Below are positions 1 to 8,977 of a stretch of DNA of 64,000 nucleotides, in pieces. Each line of letters begins with the position of its first letter. Positions within the stretch are counted from its first letter, which is position 1. A program made the position numbers and the translations under genes. The notes beneath the pieces are model-generated. The model was not told the DNA's origin. It did not search any database and saw only the letters and a list, made by a program, of their open reading frames with translations. The DNA is taken from assembly GCA_947313885.1 (NCBI GenBank), contig CAMZNU010000015.1:1-64000 (forward strand), in the 5' to 3' direction. The DNA is from an uncultured Clostridia bacterium. Its GTDB lineage: Bacteria; Bacillota; Clostridia; Lachnospirales; CAMZNU01.

Positions 1-374
1 ACACCTGCTATCATCTCTGATGTTAACCCTCTTCTTACCCACTTAATTTTTTCATTTGTCGTACTTGTATCTAACAACCATTCTCTTAGCTCTCCTAATG
101 TCCAGTCTTTTATTTCTTCATATATTTTTACGTTTAGACTATCTATTATGATTCTAGTTATTTCATCTTCCTCATATGGTATTGCTGGGTTTTCCTTTAA
201 CTCTTTTAATTTCACTTCACTTAATACAACTTTTGCCGCAACTCTTTCTTTTGTCGTTTTTGCCGCCAGTCCCGCTAATTCATCTCCTGACTTTAATTCA
301 TTTGCCTTTGCCATTACTTCATATAAATTTTTAAACTTATATGTTTCTCCAAATAATTTTGTTTCTAATTTCAT
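1..374 (-). CDS. eutB: Ethanolamine ammonia-lyase large subunit EutB (N-terminal part, cut by window edge)
   Basis: The large, catalytic subunit of the adenosylcobalamin-dependent lyase that splits ethanolamine into acetaldehyde and ammonia. The reading frame starts at the ATG at 372-374 and is open to base 1, giving about 124 residues. The start is MKLETKLFGETYKF, and later blocks such as AKANELKSGDELAGLAA and RRGLTSEMIAGV match the N terminus of EutB as I remember it from E. coli. The ribosome site GAGAGGTG lies just upstream. It follows eutA by about 100 bases, as in Firmicute eut operons. The catalytic barrel core lies mostly outside the window. Confidence 0.93.
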   Translation of the reverse strand, partial: MKLETKLFGETYKFKNLYEVMAKANELKSGDELAGLAAKTTKERVAAKVVLSEVKLKELKENPAIPYEEDEITRIIIDSLNVKIYEEIKDWTLGELREWLLDTSTTNEKIKWVRRGLTSEMIAG

Positions 375-473
375 TAACTACACCTCTCTCTTATTTTATT
401 TAGGTTATATGTAATTAGCAATATATCCACACAAGTAATTATTAATTGTACTTCTGATACATTGCCATTATTT

Positions 474-1895
474 CTAATAATCCAATACTAATGTTTTTAC
501 TATTACAGGTAAAACATGTCCATTACCTAATGGTTCTCCTATATCTATATAGTCACCATCTTGTACTTCTATACTATCTATACATATTATTTCCACTTCA
601 CTATTTACTTTTGTTTTTATGTATTGACCTAACACTTTACCTAAGTCATTTTTAATTACTATTATTATTTTTTTACGTCCATATAAAGCTTCGCTTATTT
701 TGTTTCCCAGTTCTATTACCTCTTTAAAATCCATATTTTTTCTACCTTTTAAGCCTAGTGCTATTTCTTGCTCTTTATCATCTCCAAACCATTCTATTTT
801 TTTCTTGACTTTTTCTTTAAATATTTCTGTTGTATCCTTCTCATCTTCTACAGATAGTTTTATTACTGGAATATTTTTTAAAGGTAAGCATTTGCCATAA
901 TACGCTATTGTACTTCCTGATATTTCTGTTGTATGTGACCCCGCCCCTATTACTGTAGCGCCTATTGTTTCACCTACTTCTTTTACTATTACTCCATTTT
1001 CTTCAAAAACTTTCTTTATTTGTTCCCCTAATATTATCCCTATATCTCTATATTTAAACTTATCATTTTCTTTTTTACCATATATATACTCGGCTAAAAC
1101 AAAAGAAAAACTTATATGTTTACAATTATTAATTTCACGGAAATCTTTATTTGTTACCAAATAATTATATATGTCACTTTTCTTCTCTATTTTTACACTT
1201 TCTAATAATATCCCGCCTATGTATTTACACAATGTTATTAACTCTTTCTCACACGGAATATTCCCAACCTCTAAACTTTTTAACTCTAATTTTTTAATTA
1301 TTTTTTTATATTTTTCATATATATATTTTATTCTTAAACTATTTTCATCAAATATAATTAATCTACCACCTATATCTAAACATGTAGTATCTAATATTTC
1401 ACCACATTCAAAAACACTTATATTTGTCGTTCCACCACCTACATCTAAATGGCATATACTTGTATTATTTTTTTCCGAAAAAAACATAGCTCCCGACCCT
1501 TTTCCTGCTATCACACTTTCTAAGTCTGGTCCTGCTGTAGCTACTACAAAGTCTCCTGCTAAATCACTTAGTTCATTTAATATTTCTCTAGCATTTTCTT
1601 TCCTTGCCGTTTCTCCTGTTATTATTACAGCACCTGTTTTAACTTCATCTATTGATACATTACTTATTTTATATTCATTACTTATTATTCCCTTTATTTT
1701 TTTTGCATCTACCTCTGTACTGCTTAATAAAGGCGTTAAATGTATTTTACTTCTATAAAAAATTTCTTTATTTACTATTTTTATTTGTGGCACTCTAGAC
1801 CCTGATGACATGTTTTCTAAAGTTATTTTAGCAAAAACTAATTGTGTTGTTGATGTGCCTATATCTATACCTACACTTATTATTTCTTCTTTCAT
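474..1895 (-). CDS. eutA: Ethanolamine ammonia-lyase reactivating factor EutA
   Basis: EutA uses ATP to exchange damaged cobalamin from the lyase EutBC, keeping ethanolamine catabolism active. The protein (473 aa) is an actin/HSP70-like ATPase: the phosphate-1 motif [13 protein letters not shown] is near residue 10 and a second nucleotide motif [12 protein letters not shown] near residue 150. The frame could start at a GTG at 1904, but that codon lies inside the ribosome site GAGGTGAT, so I chose the ATG at 1895. It sits between eutW and eutB and is preceded by a terminator carrying an ANTAR-type hairpin, so its expression probably depends on EutV. Confidence 0.94.
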   Translation of the reverse strand: MKEEIISVGIDIGTSTTQLVFAKITLENMSSGSRVPQIKIVNKEIFYRSKIHLTPLLSSTEVDAKKIKGIISNEYKISNVSIDEVKTGAVIITGETARKENAREILNELSDLAGDFVVATAGPDLESVIAGKGSGAMFFSEKNNTSICHLDVGGGTTNISVFECGEILDTTCLDIGGRLIIFDENSLRIKYIYEKYKKIIKKLELKSLEVGNIPCEKELITLCKYIGGILLESVKIEKKSDIYNYLVTNKDFREINNCKHISFSFVLAEYIYGKKENDKFKYRDIGIILGEQIKKVFEENGVIVKEVGETIGATVIGAGSHTTEISGSTIAYYGKCLPLKNIPVIKLSVEDEKDTTEIFKEKVKKKIEWFGDDKEQEIALGLKGRKNMDFKEVIELGNKISEALYGRKKIIIVIKNDLGKVLGQYIKTKVNSEVEIICIDSIEVQDGDYIDIGEPLGNGHVLPVIVKTLVLDY

Positions 1896-1927
1896 AACTA
1901 TCACCTCACATATCTTTATTTTCTAAA

Positions 1928-1979
1928 AAAGAAGCCAAAACAATACAAATTTCTTTGTAATTATTTTGGCTTCTTTGCC
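1928..1979 (-). promoter_or_regulatory. Terminator with overlapping ANTAR-type hairpin before eutA
   Basis: On the minus strand a 13-bp stem (arms 1964-1976 and 1928-1940) followed by a run of U makes an intrinsic terminator between eutW and eutA. Its 5' arm overlaps a small hairpin at 1968-1979, GGC-AAAGAA-GCC. The six-base loop fits the AANGRR loop described for EutV-bound antitermination hairpins (known from Enterococcus and Listeria). I infer that phosphorylated EutV holds this hairpin and prevents the terminator. A clear second (P1) hairpin was not found upstream. Confidence 0.72.
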
Positions 1980-2001
1980 TATTAACTTTTTATTTATAAT
2001 T

Positions 2002-3381
2002 CTATATATTTTTAAATTCTAATTTTATTGTTGTTCCTTCGTTTTTTTTACTAACTATATATACTTTACCTTTTAATTTATCTGATATTATTTTGTTAAT
2101 TATAATCATTCCTAAACTATCCCTCGTTTTATCTACTTCCATACCGACCCCGTTGTCTGATATTTCTATTTCAAAAAAAAGTGTTTTTTTACTAGTTTTT
2201 ATATTTATAATACCGTCTTTATTTTTTACAAATGCATGATTTACTATGTTTTGTAAAATTTCACTTACTACTAATGCTATTGCTGTTGATGTTTCTGAAT
2301 TGATATTATAATTATCTCCTCTTATATTTAACAATATTTTTTCTTTTTTGTCAATAGATGTTTTTTCAAAATTATCATATAATAATTTTATCATTGTTTG
2401 TACATTTATGTCATTAAATCCATTATCTGATAAAATCTCATGGGTTACTGCTATGCTTAATATTCTATTTGTTGTATCTTTTAATATTTGTTTAGCCTCA
2501 TCATTGTTTAACCTTCTCGTTTGCATTCGTAATAAACTTGCAACAGTTTGTAAATTATTTTTAACTCTATGATGTATTTCTTTTATCGCTACAGATTTTA
2601 ACATTATTTCCTTTTTATCGTTTTTTTCTTTTGTTACATCACTAACTATCATTACTACTCCTGAATTTTCAAATTTAGTTAAGTGGTATGATATATTTAA
2701 TGTAAACAATGCTATAGATACTTCCATTACTTCTTTTGTCCCTACACCTAACAATATATTTTCAAATTTTGTTTTTGTTAACGATATATTTTCAAATTTT
2801 TTACCTATTATACTGTCTACTAACCCTAATGTAGAGTATATTTTTTCTGCCATCTCATTTGTGTACACAGCTTTTCCTTGCTCATTAAATACCACTACAC
2901 CATCTTTTATAAAATCTGATATACCTTCCTTCTCATTATCTATATTTTTTATTAAGTTTATTGTATTTTTATTTATCATCTCTGTATCGATTTTAAAGTT
3001 TTCACTATCCTTTACTTCCACTATTATTACTGCTATCGTTCTACCTTCTCTATTTTTTATCGGTATTACATTTTGTAGAACTTTTTGATTCTCCTGATTT
3101 ATAGCTTTATAATTTTTTGACGGCTTTCCTGTCATTAAGCTCCTAAAAACAGCTGGTTCATTTATTGCTGTAGCTATTTCCCCTGTTATGTTTTTACTAT
3201 ATATACTACCCGCTTTAGGTTTTGCATGATAAATAACAAGAGCCTGCATCTCATCCCGTGTAGCACAATCTATAAAAACATCGGTATTTAATATAGTACT
3301 TATTATTGACGCCGTTTCTTCTAACTTTTTTATTTTATCCATATCATTTTTGTTTAAATCATTAGACATAATTTTTATCAC
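2002..3381 (-). CDS. eutW: Ethanolamine-sensing histidine kinase EutW
   Basis: Sensor kinase of the EutV/EutW two-component system. There is no membrane segment, so it is cytoplasmic. It has an N-terminal sensory region (about residues 20-125), a PAS-like region (about 155-255), then a HisKA_2-type phosphoacceptor helix KEIHHRVKNNLQTVASLL around residue 270, and a C-terminal ATPase with the N-box SEILQNIVNHAF and the G-box DNGVGM. Translation probably begins at a GTG that overlaps the eutV stop by 4 bases; an ATG four codons later (3369) is also possible. The overlap with eutV supports a cognate kinase-regulator pair. Confidence 0.9.
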   Translation of the reverse strand: MIKIMSNDLNKNDMDKIKKLEETASIISTILNTDVFIDCATRDEMQALVIYHAKPKAGSIYSKNITGEIATAINEPAVFRSLMTGKPSKNYKAINQENQKVLQNVIPIKNREGRTIAVIIVEVKDSENFKIDTEMINKNTINLIKNIDNEKEGISDFIKDGVVVFNEQGKAVYTNEMAEKIYSTLGLVDSIIGKKFENISLTKTKFENILLGVGTKEVMEVSIALFTLNISYHLTKFENSGVVMIVSDVTKEKNDKKEIMLKSVAIKEIHHRVKNNLQTVASLLRMQTRRLNNDEAKQILKDTTNRILSIAVTHEILSDNGFNDINVQTMIKLLYDNFEKTSIDKKEKILLNIRGDNYNINSETSTAIALVVSEILQNIVNHAFVKNKDGIINIKTSKKTLFFEIEISDNGVGMEVDKTRDSLGMIIINKIISDKLKGKVYIVSKKNEGTTIKLEFKNI

Positions 3382-3956
3382 TCATATTCACCTGCATATA
3401 CTATTGAATCACATAACTTTCTCATAGTTATTCTTTTTTCCATACTTAAAGTTCTTAACTCTCTATATGCTTCTTCTTCTGTTATACCTTTACTGTCCAT
3501 TACTATACCTTTTGCTTTTCCTATTATTTTTCTGTTTTCTAATTGATTTTTGTTTTTGTTTACCTCTATTTTTAGTTTTTTCATCTTCGTGTAATTTTTA
3601 TATATTAATTTTAAGTGCGACAAAAAATAGTTTTCTGCTATAGGTTTTAATAAATATCCCATGACATGATTTCTATTTGCTAACTCTATATACTTCTCTA
3701 TATTGTACGCTGTTAACAATATAGTACATACCTCTACTTTATCTTCTTTTAATATTTTACTTACATCTAACCCCGTCATTAACGGCATCTTTATATCTAG
3801 TAAAACTATGTCTGGTTTTTTGTTTTTACATAACGTTATCGCCTCTATGCCATCTGACGCTTCACCTATTATTTCATAATTTGCCTCTTTCAATATTTCT
3901 ACTATATCCATCCTTGTTAACGGGTCATCTTCTGCAACAACTACGGTTGTTCGCAT
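3378..3956 (-). CDS. eutV: ANTAR-domain response regulator EutV
   Basis: RNA-binding antiterminator of the eut genes. The receiver domain (about 1-120) keeps the acidic pair E9/D10-D11, the phosphoacceptor D54 in VLLDIKMP, and K104 in LLKP. The C-terminal ANTAR domain (about 133-188) contains KAKGIVMDSKGITEEEAYREL. In the Enterococcus system phosphorylated EutV binds paired hexaloop hairpins in nascent eut RNA; a matching hairpin lies before eutA here. The start ATG has a strong site (GGAGGTG). It is encoded between eutP and eutW, the usual order. Confidence 0.93.
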   Translation of the reverse strand: MRTTVVVAEDDPLTRMDIVEILKEANYEIIGEASDGIEAITLCKNKKPDIVLLDIKMPLMTGLDVSKILKEDKVEVCTILLTAYNIEKYIELANRNHVMGYLLKPIAENYFLSHLKLIYKNYTKMKKLKIEVNKNKNQLENRKIIGKAKGIVMDSKGITEEEAYRELRTLSMEKRITMRKLCDSIVYAGEYE

Positions 3957-4020
3957 ATTTACACCTCCATATATTTAAACTAAGGTAATATATGATCTCT
4001 GTAAAGAACAGGGGAAATAT

Positions 4021-4437
4021 TTACATCTCCATGTATTTTTGCAAACCCTCTAACTCCTTACCTTCTTTTATTTCTACTATTATTTGCACTCCTGCTAACT
4101 CTAGTAACTTTCTTGCAATTTTTGTATCTTCATTTAGATCTATTTTTGTTATTATTCCGATTACTTCTTTATTTAAAAACATTGATGCAAAATTAGGCGG
4201 AAATACACTTGTTTTATCTATTGATGGTTGTACTAATCCTATACAACTAGCATCTGTAGATATTACATTTAATGACTTATAATACATTCTGTTTTCTACA
4301 TATTCTCCTGGTGTATCTATTATTTTTCCTACATAACTTATCATCTGTGTTTTTTTATATTCGATTTTTTCATTGTTTACTTTTTGTGATAGCGTCGTTT
4401 TTCCTGATCCTGTACGCCCTATTAACATTAATCCCAT
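4021..4437 (-). CDS. eutP: EutP, small P-loop NTPase of the eut operon
   Basis: A 138-residue EutP/PduV family protein. It has a P-loop GRTGSGKTT at residues 7-15, a G3-like DTPG at 41-44 and a G4-like TKID at 97-100, so it resembles small Ras-like GTPases. For some EutP proteins acetate-kinase activity has been reported; the exact role here cannot be read from sequence. It starts 1 base after the eutS stop, so the two are translationally linked. Confidence 0.88.
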   Translation of the reverse strand: MGLMLIGRTGSGKTTLSQKVNNEKIEYKKTQMISYVGKIIDTPGEYVENRMYYKSLNVISTDASCIGLVQPSIDKTSVFPPNFASMFLNKEVIGIITKIDLNEDTKIARKLLELAGVQIIVEIKEGKELEGLQKYMEM

Positions 4438-4438
4438 A

Positions 4439-4783
4439 TTATGATCTCGTCACTTTTGATGTTGAAAATTGTAGTTTGTTTTCTAAATACTCTATTACAC
4501 TTTCTAAAGAACCTTCTATGCCCGATACATCTCCTGTAATTACAACCGTTCCACTGAATCTATCTAAAAACCCTATTTCTACATTTCCTGATTTAGTTGC
4601 TATATCCGCCGCTATTATTGATGCTTCCCCTGGTGTGATCGTTAATATACCTATCGCACTTTTGTCCTCACTAGTTAATCCTAATTTTACATATATATCT
4701 TCGTTTGGATTAGCTATTATATGTGCTAATGTCACTTGTTTCCCTGGGACATATTCTTGTATTACTCTTTTTGTATTTTCCAT
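4439..4783 (-). CDS. eutS: Ethanolamine microcompartment shell protein EutS
   Basis: Shell protein of the bacterial microcompartment that encloses ethanolamine breakdown and retains acetaldehyde. It is a circularly permuted BMC-domain protein of 114 aa, the usual length. Recognisable blocks are the N-terminal [19 protein letters not shown] and [17 protein letters not shown] near residue 75. The start ATG is preceded by GGAGG. It is the first gene of the visible operon, and no other shell gene lies in the window; others would be expected beyond eutB. Confidence 0.94.
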   Translation of the reverse strand: MENTKRVIQEYVPGKQVTLAHIIANPNEDIYVKLGLTSEDKSAIGILTITPGEASIIAADIATKSGNVEIGFLDRFSGTVVITGDVSGIEGSLESVIEYLENKLQFSTSKVTRS

Positions 4784-4832
4784 AAGACCTCCATTTTTTA
4801 TATTTTATCCTCATCTTAGCATATTCGTTCAT

Positions 4833-4869
4833 AAATATAAACATTTATATTAGATTTATGTTTATATTT
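4833..4869. promoter_or_regulatory. Perfect 12-bp inverted repeat upstream of eutS
   Basis: Arms AAATATAAACAT (4833-4844) and ATGTTTATATTT (4858-4869) are separated by 13 bases, about 50 bases before the eutS start codon. No run of T follows, so it is not an intrinsic terminator. It could be a protein operator or an RNA hairpin in the leader. Confidence 0.4.
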
Positions 4870-4991
4870 TTCTTTCCGCTGTTAATTTTATAAAATATCT
4901 TTTTAATGAAAACATAATTGTCTCTTTACTTTCTATTAGTAAGTTTTTTACAAAAAATAACGACTCTTTTAGTTGCCTCTGTCCCCTTCAA

Positions 4992-5072
4992 TATTTTTTC
5001 GGTTTTTTGCTCCGAAAAATACCGCTTGTTGTTTTTCGCCTGTCTATAGCTTTGCGGTTTTTTCAAAACCGC
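4992..5072 (-). other. Two-hairpin structured segment, possible leader RNA
   Basis: Read on the minus strand, GCGGTTTT-GAA-AAAACCGC (5072-5054) is followed by about 32 bases and then a second stem (5021-4992) with CGG/CCG at its apex. The two units share an AAGCGGT...AAAACCG layout, as if one derived from the other. The segment is GC-richer than its surroundings. I compared it by memory with cobalamin and c-di-GMP riboswitches and could not match their conserved cores. Confidence 0.35.
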
Positions 5073-5299
5073 TTTGGTGATCTATATCCTCTAAGATTTT
5101 ACAGTTCTATCTTTTTGAAAATTATATTAATCTTTTTTGCCTTCTTATGTCGAATTCTTTTATATTATATCACCATTTTCACACACTACAAATATTTTTA
5201 TAATTGTTTTATTTTATAATCAGTTATCTTATTTAAATTTAAACTTTATCAATTAAGTTATCTAACCTATTTCTCTTTATGGATTTATATTTTTACATA

Positions 5300-5335
5300 A
5301 AAATAACGCAACATATTAATATGCTACGTTATTTT
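5300..5335 (-). terminator. Terminator of the sodium-dependent transporter gene
   Basis: Arms AAAATAACG (5300-5308) and CGTTATTTT (5327-5335) with a near-palindromic middle lie just after the stop codon of the minus-strand transporter. The minus-strand transcript ends in a U run. Confidence 0.8.
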
Positions 5336-5349
5336 AAAACTTCTTCTAT

Positions 5350-6699
5350 TTAAAAGAAGCTTAATATACTACTAAGTAGTACTACACCTATTAATATTGG
5401 CATAACTACTTTAACATATGTTAAGAAGTTTTTAGCATTAGTTTCATTATTTCCAAATTCTTTTAATATATATTCAAATTTTAATCTATATCCTACGAAT
5501 AATGTAACTAAAAGTGCTGATAATGGTATAAGTAAGTTCATAGTTAATAGATCTAATTGATCTAAGAAGTCTGTTGACCCTGTCCAGTTTAAAAATGGTA
5601 ATCCAAATCCAAACGTGTAGTTAGCTCCTAGTCCTATAATTGATGCTACAACTCCTGATAATATTGTAGCTTTTACTCTATCCATTCCAAATCTATTTTT
5701 TAATAACGATACTGTATTTTCTAGTAATGATATAGCTGATGTAAGTGCTGCTATTACAACTAATAAGAAAAACACTATACCTATAAATCTACCACCTGCC
5801 ATACTACCAAATCCTATTGGTAAACTTATAAACATAAGTCCTGGTCCACCTGATGGATCTATACCTGCTGAAAACACTATTGGGAATATTGCAAGTCCTG
5901 CTAATAATGCAACAGCTGTATCTGCTACTGCTACTTGTTTTGTAATACTTACTATGTCTAATTTACTATCAACGTATGAACCGTATGTAATTATAACTGC
6001 CATCCCTAATGATAAAGAGAAAAATGCTTGTGCCATTGCCGCCGTTGCAATTTCAAATACTCCAGCTTCTACACCTTCAAATGTTGGCTTGAAGAAAAAT
6101 GCGTAAGCATCTTTAGATCCTGGTAAAGTTAATCCGTAAAGAGCTAACCCTATAATAATTACAAATAACATAGGCATAAGTATTTTACTCATTTTCTCTA
6201 TACCTGACTGAACTCCTCCTAGAAGAACTCCTATTACTAATGCCATAAACCCTAATTGTGCTGTTACAGTAAGTTTTGCTGACATAATAGTTTCATTAAA
6301 TATAGTTTCTGATGCTTCTGACGTATATGCCGAAAAACCTGTTGTAATCCCTTCTATGAAATAAATAAGTGACCATCCTGCTAGCACTCCATAAAATGTT
6401 AAAACTAAAAATGATGCTAATATTCCTGTAAATCCTGCTGATGTAAAAAATGAACCTTTTTTATCTAGGTTTTCAAAAGATGTAATAGCATCTGATTTAC
6501 CATTTTTACCAATCATAAATTCCGATAACATTAACGGAACTCCTAAACTAACAACAAACAGTAAGTAAATTAATACAAAAAATCCTCCGCCATTTGTTCC
6601 TGCTTTGTATGAGAATCCCCATAAATTACCTAACCCTACAGCACTACCTGCCGTTGCGGCTATAATTCCAATTTTAGAACCGAACTTTTCATTTTCCAT
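5350..6699 (-). CDS. Sodium-dependent transporter, neurotransmitter:sodium symporter (SNF/NSS) family
   Basis: An inner-membrane secondary transporter of 449 aa, normal for bacterial NSS proteins of the LeuT fold. The first membrane helix carries the family signature SAVGLGNLWGFSYKAGTNGG, including the unwound glycine region that binds substrate and sodium. About 11-12 hydrophobic segments follow. Members usually carry amino acids or related amines; the substrate here cannot be told from sequence. Its position beside the eut genes might hint at an amine, but a terminator separates them and it is a separate unit. Confidence 0.88.
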   Translation of the reverse strand: MENEKFGSKIGIIAATAGSAVGLGNLWGFSYKAGTNGGGFFVLIYLLFVVSLGVPLMLSEFMIGKNGKSDAITSFENLDKKGSFFTSAGFTGILASFLVLTFYGVLAGWSLIYFIEGITTGFSAYTSEASETIFNETIMSAKLTVTAQLGFMALVIGVLLGGVQSGIEKMSKILMPMLFVIIIGLALYGLTLPGSKDAYAFFFKPTFEGVEAGVFEIATAAMAQAFFSLSLGMAVIITYGSYVDSKLDIVSITKQVAVADTAVALLAGLAIFPIVFSAGIDPSGGPGLMFISLPIGFGSMAGGRFIGIVFFLLVVIAALTSAISLLENTVSLLKNRFGMDRVKATILSGVVASIIGLGANYTFGFGLPFLNWTGSTDFLDQLDLLTMNLLIPLSALLVTLFVGYRLKFEYILKEFGNNETNAKNFLTYVKVVMPILIGVVLLSSILSFF

Positions 6700-6719
6700 A
6701 TATGTTGCCCCCTTTTTTT

Positions 6720-6761
6720 ATCATATAAGTTATAATATGTATTTTTTATAATTTATATGAT
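6720..6761. promoter_or_regulatory. Inverted repeat in the transporter leader
   Basis: Arms at 6720-6734 and 6747-6761 (ATCATATAAGTTATA and TATAATTTATATGAT) pair over 15 positions with one mismatch. They lie 20-60 bases upstream of the transporter start codon. They may be an operator or a leader hairpin; there is no T run. The rest of the 6700-7029 gap is AT-rich and holds only the next terminator. Confidence 0.35.
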
Positions 6762-6947
6762 TAAATTTGTATGTTTATAAATATTACCACAGTCTTTGAA
6801 ATTTTACAATATTATTTTAGATTTTTCTCCTTTAGATTTTCAAGTGTTTCATTTTTATGCATTATTTCGGGTTTTTATACTTATACTATTGAATTTTTAG
6901 TGTATTTTAGATCATATTTTACAAGTTATATTTTTTACTTTACAACA

Positions 6948-6992
6948 AAAAAAGAGTAATAAAATCTATATTAGATTTTATTACTCTTTTTT
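6948..6992. terminator. Terminator after the U32 peptidase-family gene
   Basis: A perfect 20-bp stem (6948-6967 and 6973-6992) with a 5-base loop, flanked by A runs on one side and T runs on the other, lies downstream of the minus-strand gene ending at 7030. It could work in both directions. Confidence 0.85.
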
Positions 6993-7029
6993 AAATTATT
7001 TTATTTAAACCAAGCTTAATTACATATTT

Positions 7030-8280
7030 TCAACTTAGTTGTTTTACACAATTTACTTCATTTCTTAAAAAATCATATTTTTTCATCGGAATATTTGTTC
7101 TAATTTTCAAAATTTGTTTTGGGTGTGGTGCTGTATCTACTTTATTTCCTTCTTCGTCAAACATTTCTTCAATAATTAATTTTGTAAATCCTCTAGATGA
7201 AGTGAAATGTTCTAATTCATCACCTACTACAAACTTATAACGTTGCTCTATTGTTGCCAACTTCGTTTCTTCGTCATAGTCTAACACCATTGCACAAAAA
7301 TCATAGTTTCTTATATATGAATTACCATCATATACATGCGAATTTGATTTTGGTCTTCCTACTAAAAATCCTGTTGTGAAATCTCTATGGCTCGTCTTTC
7401 TTATTTCATCTACGTAATACTCTTTTTTGCTTTCATATAATTCTTTAGACTCTAAGTAATCCTCTATAGCTTCTTTATAAATTTTCACTACCGATCCAAC
7501 GTAATACTCTGATTTACGTCTTCCTTCTATTTTAAAACTTTCTATTCCTGATTCCATTAATTCTGGTATATGCTGTATCGTACACAAATCTTTTGAATTA
7601 TATATAAACGTACCTGTTTCATCTTCCACTACTGGCATATATTCATTAGGTCTATTTTTTTCTACTACGTTATATTCCCATCTACATACATTTGCACATA
7701 CACCTTTATTAGCATCTCTATTTATCATATAGTTACTTAATAAACATCTGCCCGAATGTGCCATACATAACGCTCCATGAATAAATATTTCTATTTCTAC
7801 ATCATCTTTAACTTCATCTTTTATTTCTTTTACTTCTTTTATTGATAACTCTCTTGCTAAAATAACTCTTTTTGCCCCTTGACTTGCCCAAAATTTAACT
7901 CCAAATACATTTGTAACATTCGCTTGGGTGCTTATATGTATTTCCATGTCAGGTACTGCGTCCCTTGCTACTGAAAATACTCCTGGATCTCCTATTATCA
8001 ATCCATCTACTCCCATCTTATATAACGACTTGAAATATTCTTTCATGCCTTTAAAATCTCTATTGTTTGCAAATATATTTGATGTTACAAATACTTTCAC
8101 ATCTCTACTATGGGCATATTCTATTCCTTCTATAAACTCTTCCTCTGTAAAGTTTTTTGATTTTGCACGTAATCCATACTTATTTCCACCTATATATATA
8201 GCTGTTGCACCGTATTCTATTGCTACTTTTAACTTTATTAAATTTCCTGCTGGTGCTAATAATTCTATTTTATTTTTCAT
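7030..8280 (-). CDS. trhP: U32 peptidase-family protein, probable tRNA 5-hydroxyuridine synthesis enzyme
   Basis: A 416-residue protein with a TIM-barrel N terminus (ELLAPAGNLIKLKVAIEYGA) and the U32 signature EIFIHGALCMAHSGRCLLS near residue 165. B. subtilis homologues YrrN/YrrO (TrhP1/TrhP2) and E. coli TrhP hydroxylate wobble U34 of tRNAs, using prephenate. Older annotations say collagenase-like protease. Only one copy is present here, whereas B. subtilis has two in tandem. It overlaps the upstream methyltransferase by 11 bases, which supports a joint role in making 5-methoxyuridine. Confidence 0.88.
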   Translation of the reverse strand: MKNKIELLAPAGNLIKLKVAIEYGATAIYIGGNKYGLRAKSKNFTEEEFIEGIEYAHSRDVKVFVTSNIFANNRDFKGMKEYFKSLYKMGVDGLIIGDPGVFSVARDAVPDMEIHISTQANVTNVFGVKFWASQGAKRVILARELSIKEVKEIKDEVKDDVEIEIFIHGALCMAHSGRCLLSNYMINRDANKGVCANVCRWEYNVVEKNRPNEYMPVVEDETGTFIYNSKDLCTIQHIPELMESGIESFKIEGRRKSEYYVGSVVKIYKEAIEDYLESKELYESKKEYYVDEIRKTSHRDFTTGFLVGRPKSNSHVYDGNSYIRNYDFCAMVLDYDEETKLATIEQRYKFVVGDELEHFTSSRGFTKLIIEEMFDEEGNKVDTAPHPKQILKIRTNIPMKKYDFLRNEVNCVKQLS

Positions 8281-8974
8281 TACTTTCTCCTGTTATAGTA
8301 ACTTCACTTTCTTTTTTATAACTAATCAACAAACCATCACCTATTGGTACTAACGATGATTCTAAGCCTTCTGTATTACACATTTTATATAAAAACTCAT
8401 TTAACCTTCTATGTATAGTTCTCTGTCTTCTCGGTATATCATCTATATGATTTGATATATTTCCATTTTGAAAAATATCATCTGCTATTAAAACACCATC
8501 TTTTTTTAATAACCTTAAACAATCATTTATTAATCTTATATATTGTCCTTTTCCACTGTCTAAAAATATAAAATCATACTTATCATCTAACGTAGGCAAT
8601 ATATCTCTCGCATCCCCTTCTAATAATTTTATTTTATCTTCTACTCCAAATTTTTTAAAATTATCTTTAGCTTGATTTATCATAACATCGAATCTATCAA
8701 TTGTAGTTATTTCACTATCCCCATTTACCTTATTCATAAGTATTGACGAAAAACCAACAGCACATCCTATTTCTAATATTTTTTTAGGCTTATGAATTAA
8801 TATTATCATTTCTAAGAACTTTGCCGTTTCTCTATCTATTATTGGTACTTCTGTTTTTAGACATTTTATTTGTAACTCACCTAATTTACCTTTACATATC
8901 GGTTGTGTTTTGTTTATATAATCAACAATTTCCTTTTTTACTATTTTACTATTTTTTTTATCTAGTTCCTCCAT
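8270..8974 (-). CDS. trmR: O-methyltransferase, probable tRNA 5-hydroxyuridine methyltransferase TrmR
   Basis: A class I SAM-dependent methyltransferase of 234 aa. The SAM motif I is ILEIGCAVGFSSI around residue 80, and an acidic metal/SAM block IFLDSGKGQY lies near 145. In B. subtilis the gene in this position (yrrM, trmR) methylates ho5U34 to mo5U34 in tRNA; its partner YrrN/YrrO makes the hydroxyl. The gene order mltG-trmR-trhP is the conserved Firmicute order, which is why I prefer TrmR over a generic catechol-type methyltransferase. Confidence 0.83.
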   Translation of the reverse strand: MEELDKKNSKIVKKEIVDYINKTQPICKGKLGELQIKCLKTEVPIIDRETAKFLEMIILIHKPKKILEIGCAVGFSSILMNKVNGDSEITTIDRFDVMINQAKDNFKKFGVEDKIKLLEGDARDILPTLDDKYDFIFLDSGKGQYIRLINDCLRLLKKDGVLIADDIFQNGNISNHIDDIPRRQRTIHRRLNEFLYKMCNTEGLESSLVPIGDGLLISYKKESEVTITGESNEK

Positions 8975-8977
8975 ATT

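Larger units (their letters stand above)
4784..5299. other. Gene-free leader region upstream of eutS
   Basis: This 516-base stretch has no convincing gene. A short plus-strand frame at 5007-5219 has no ribosome site and reads through the hairpins below, so I do not call it. The stretch holds two GC-richer hairpins (4992-5072) and a perfect inverted repeat (4833-4869). It is where the eut operon promoter should lie, but I could not pick a convincing -35/-10 pair. Confidence 0.6.

Noticed and set aside
1171-1758. Long plus-strand ORF opposite eutA and many similar antisense ORFs (for example 4272-4853, 35817-36590, 55402-56058, 57958-58854)
   Set aside because: These are reverse-frame shadows of well-supported genes. 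They are rich in Ser/Leu/Phe/Ile, lack ribosome sites and resemble no family.
4992-5072. Cobalamin or cyclic-di-GMP riboswitch before eutS
   Set aside because: The AAAGCTATAG segment recalled a cyclic-di-GMP-I core, but the conserved CAGGGCAAAC and GGACGCAAAG contexts are missing, and no B12 box is present.
5007-5219. 70-residue plus-strand ORF in the eutS leader
   Set aside because: It runs through two hairpins, lacks a ribosome site and has the Phe/Leu-rich composition of AT-rich noncoding DNA.
7030-8280. Collagenase-like secreted protease
   Set aside because: There is no signal peptide, and the mltG-trmR neighbourhood points to the tRNA-hydroxylation branch of the U32 family.
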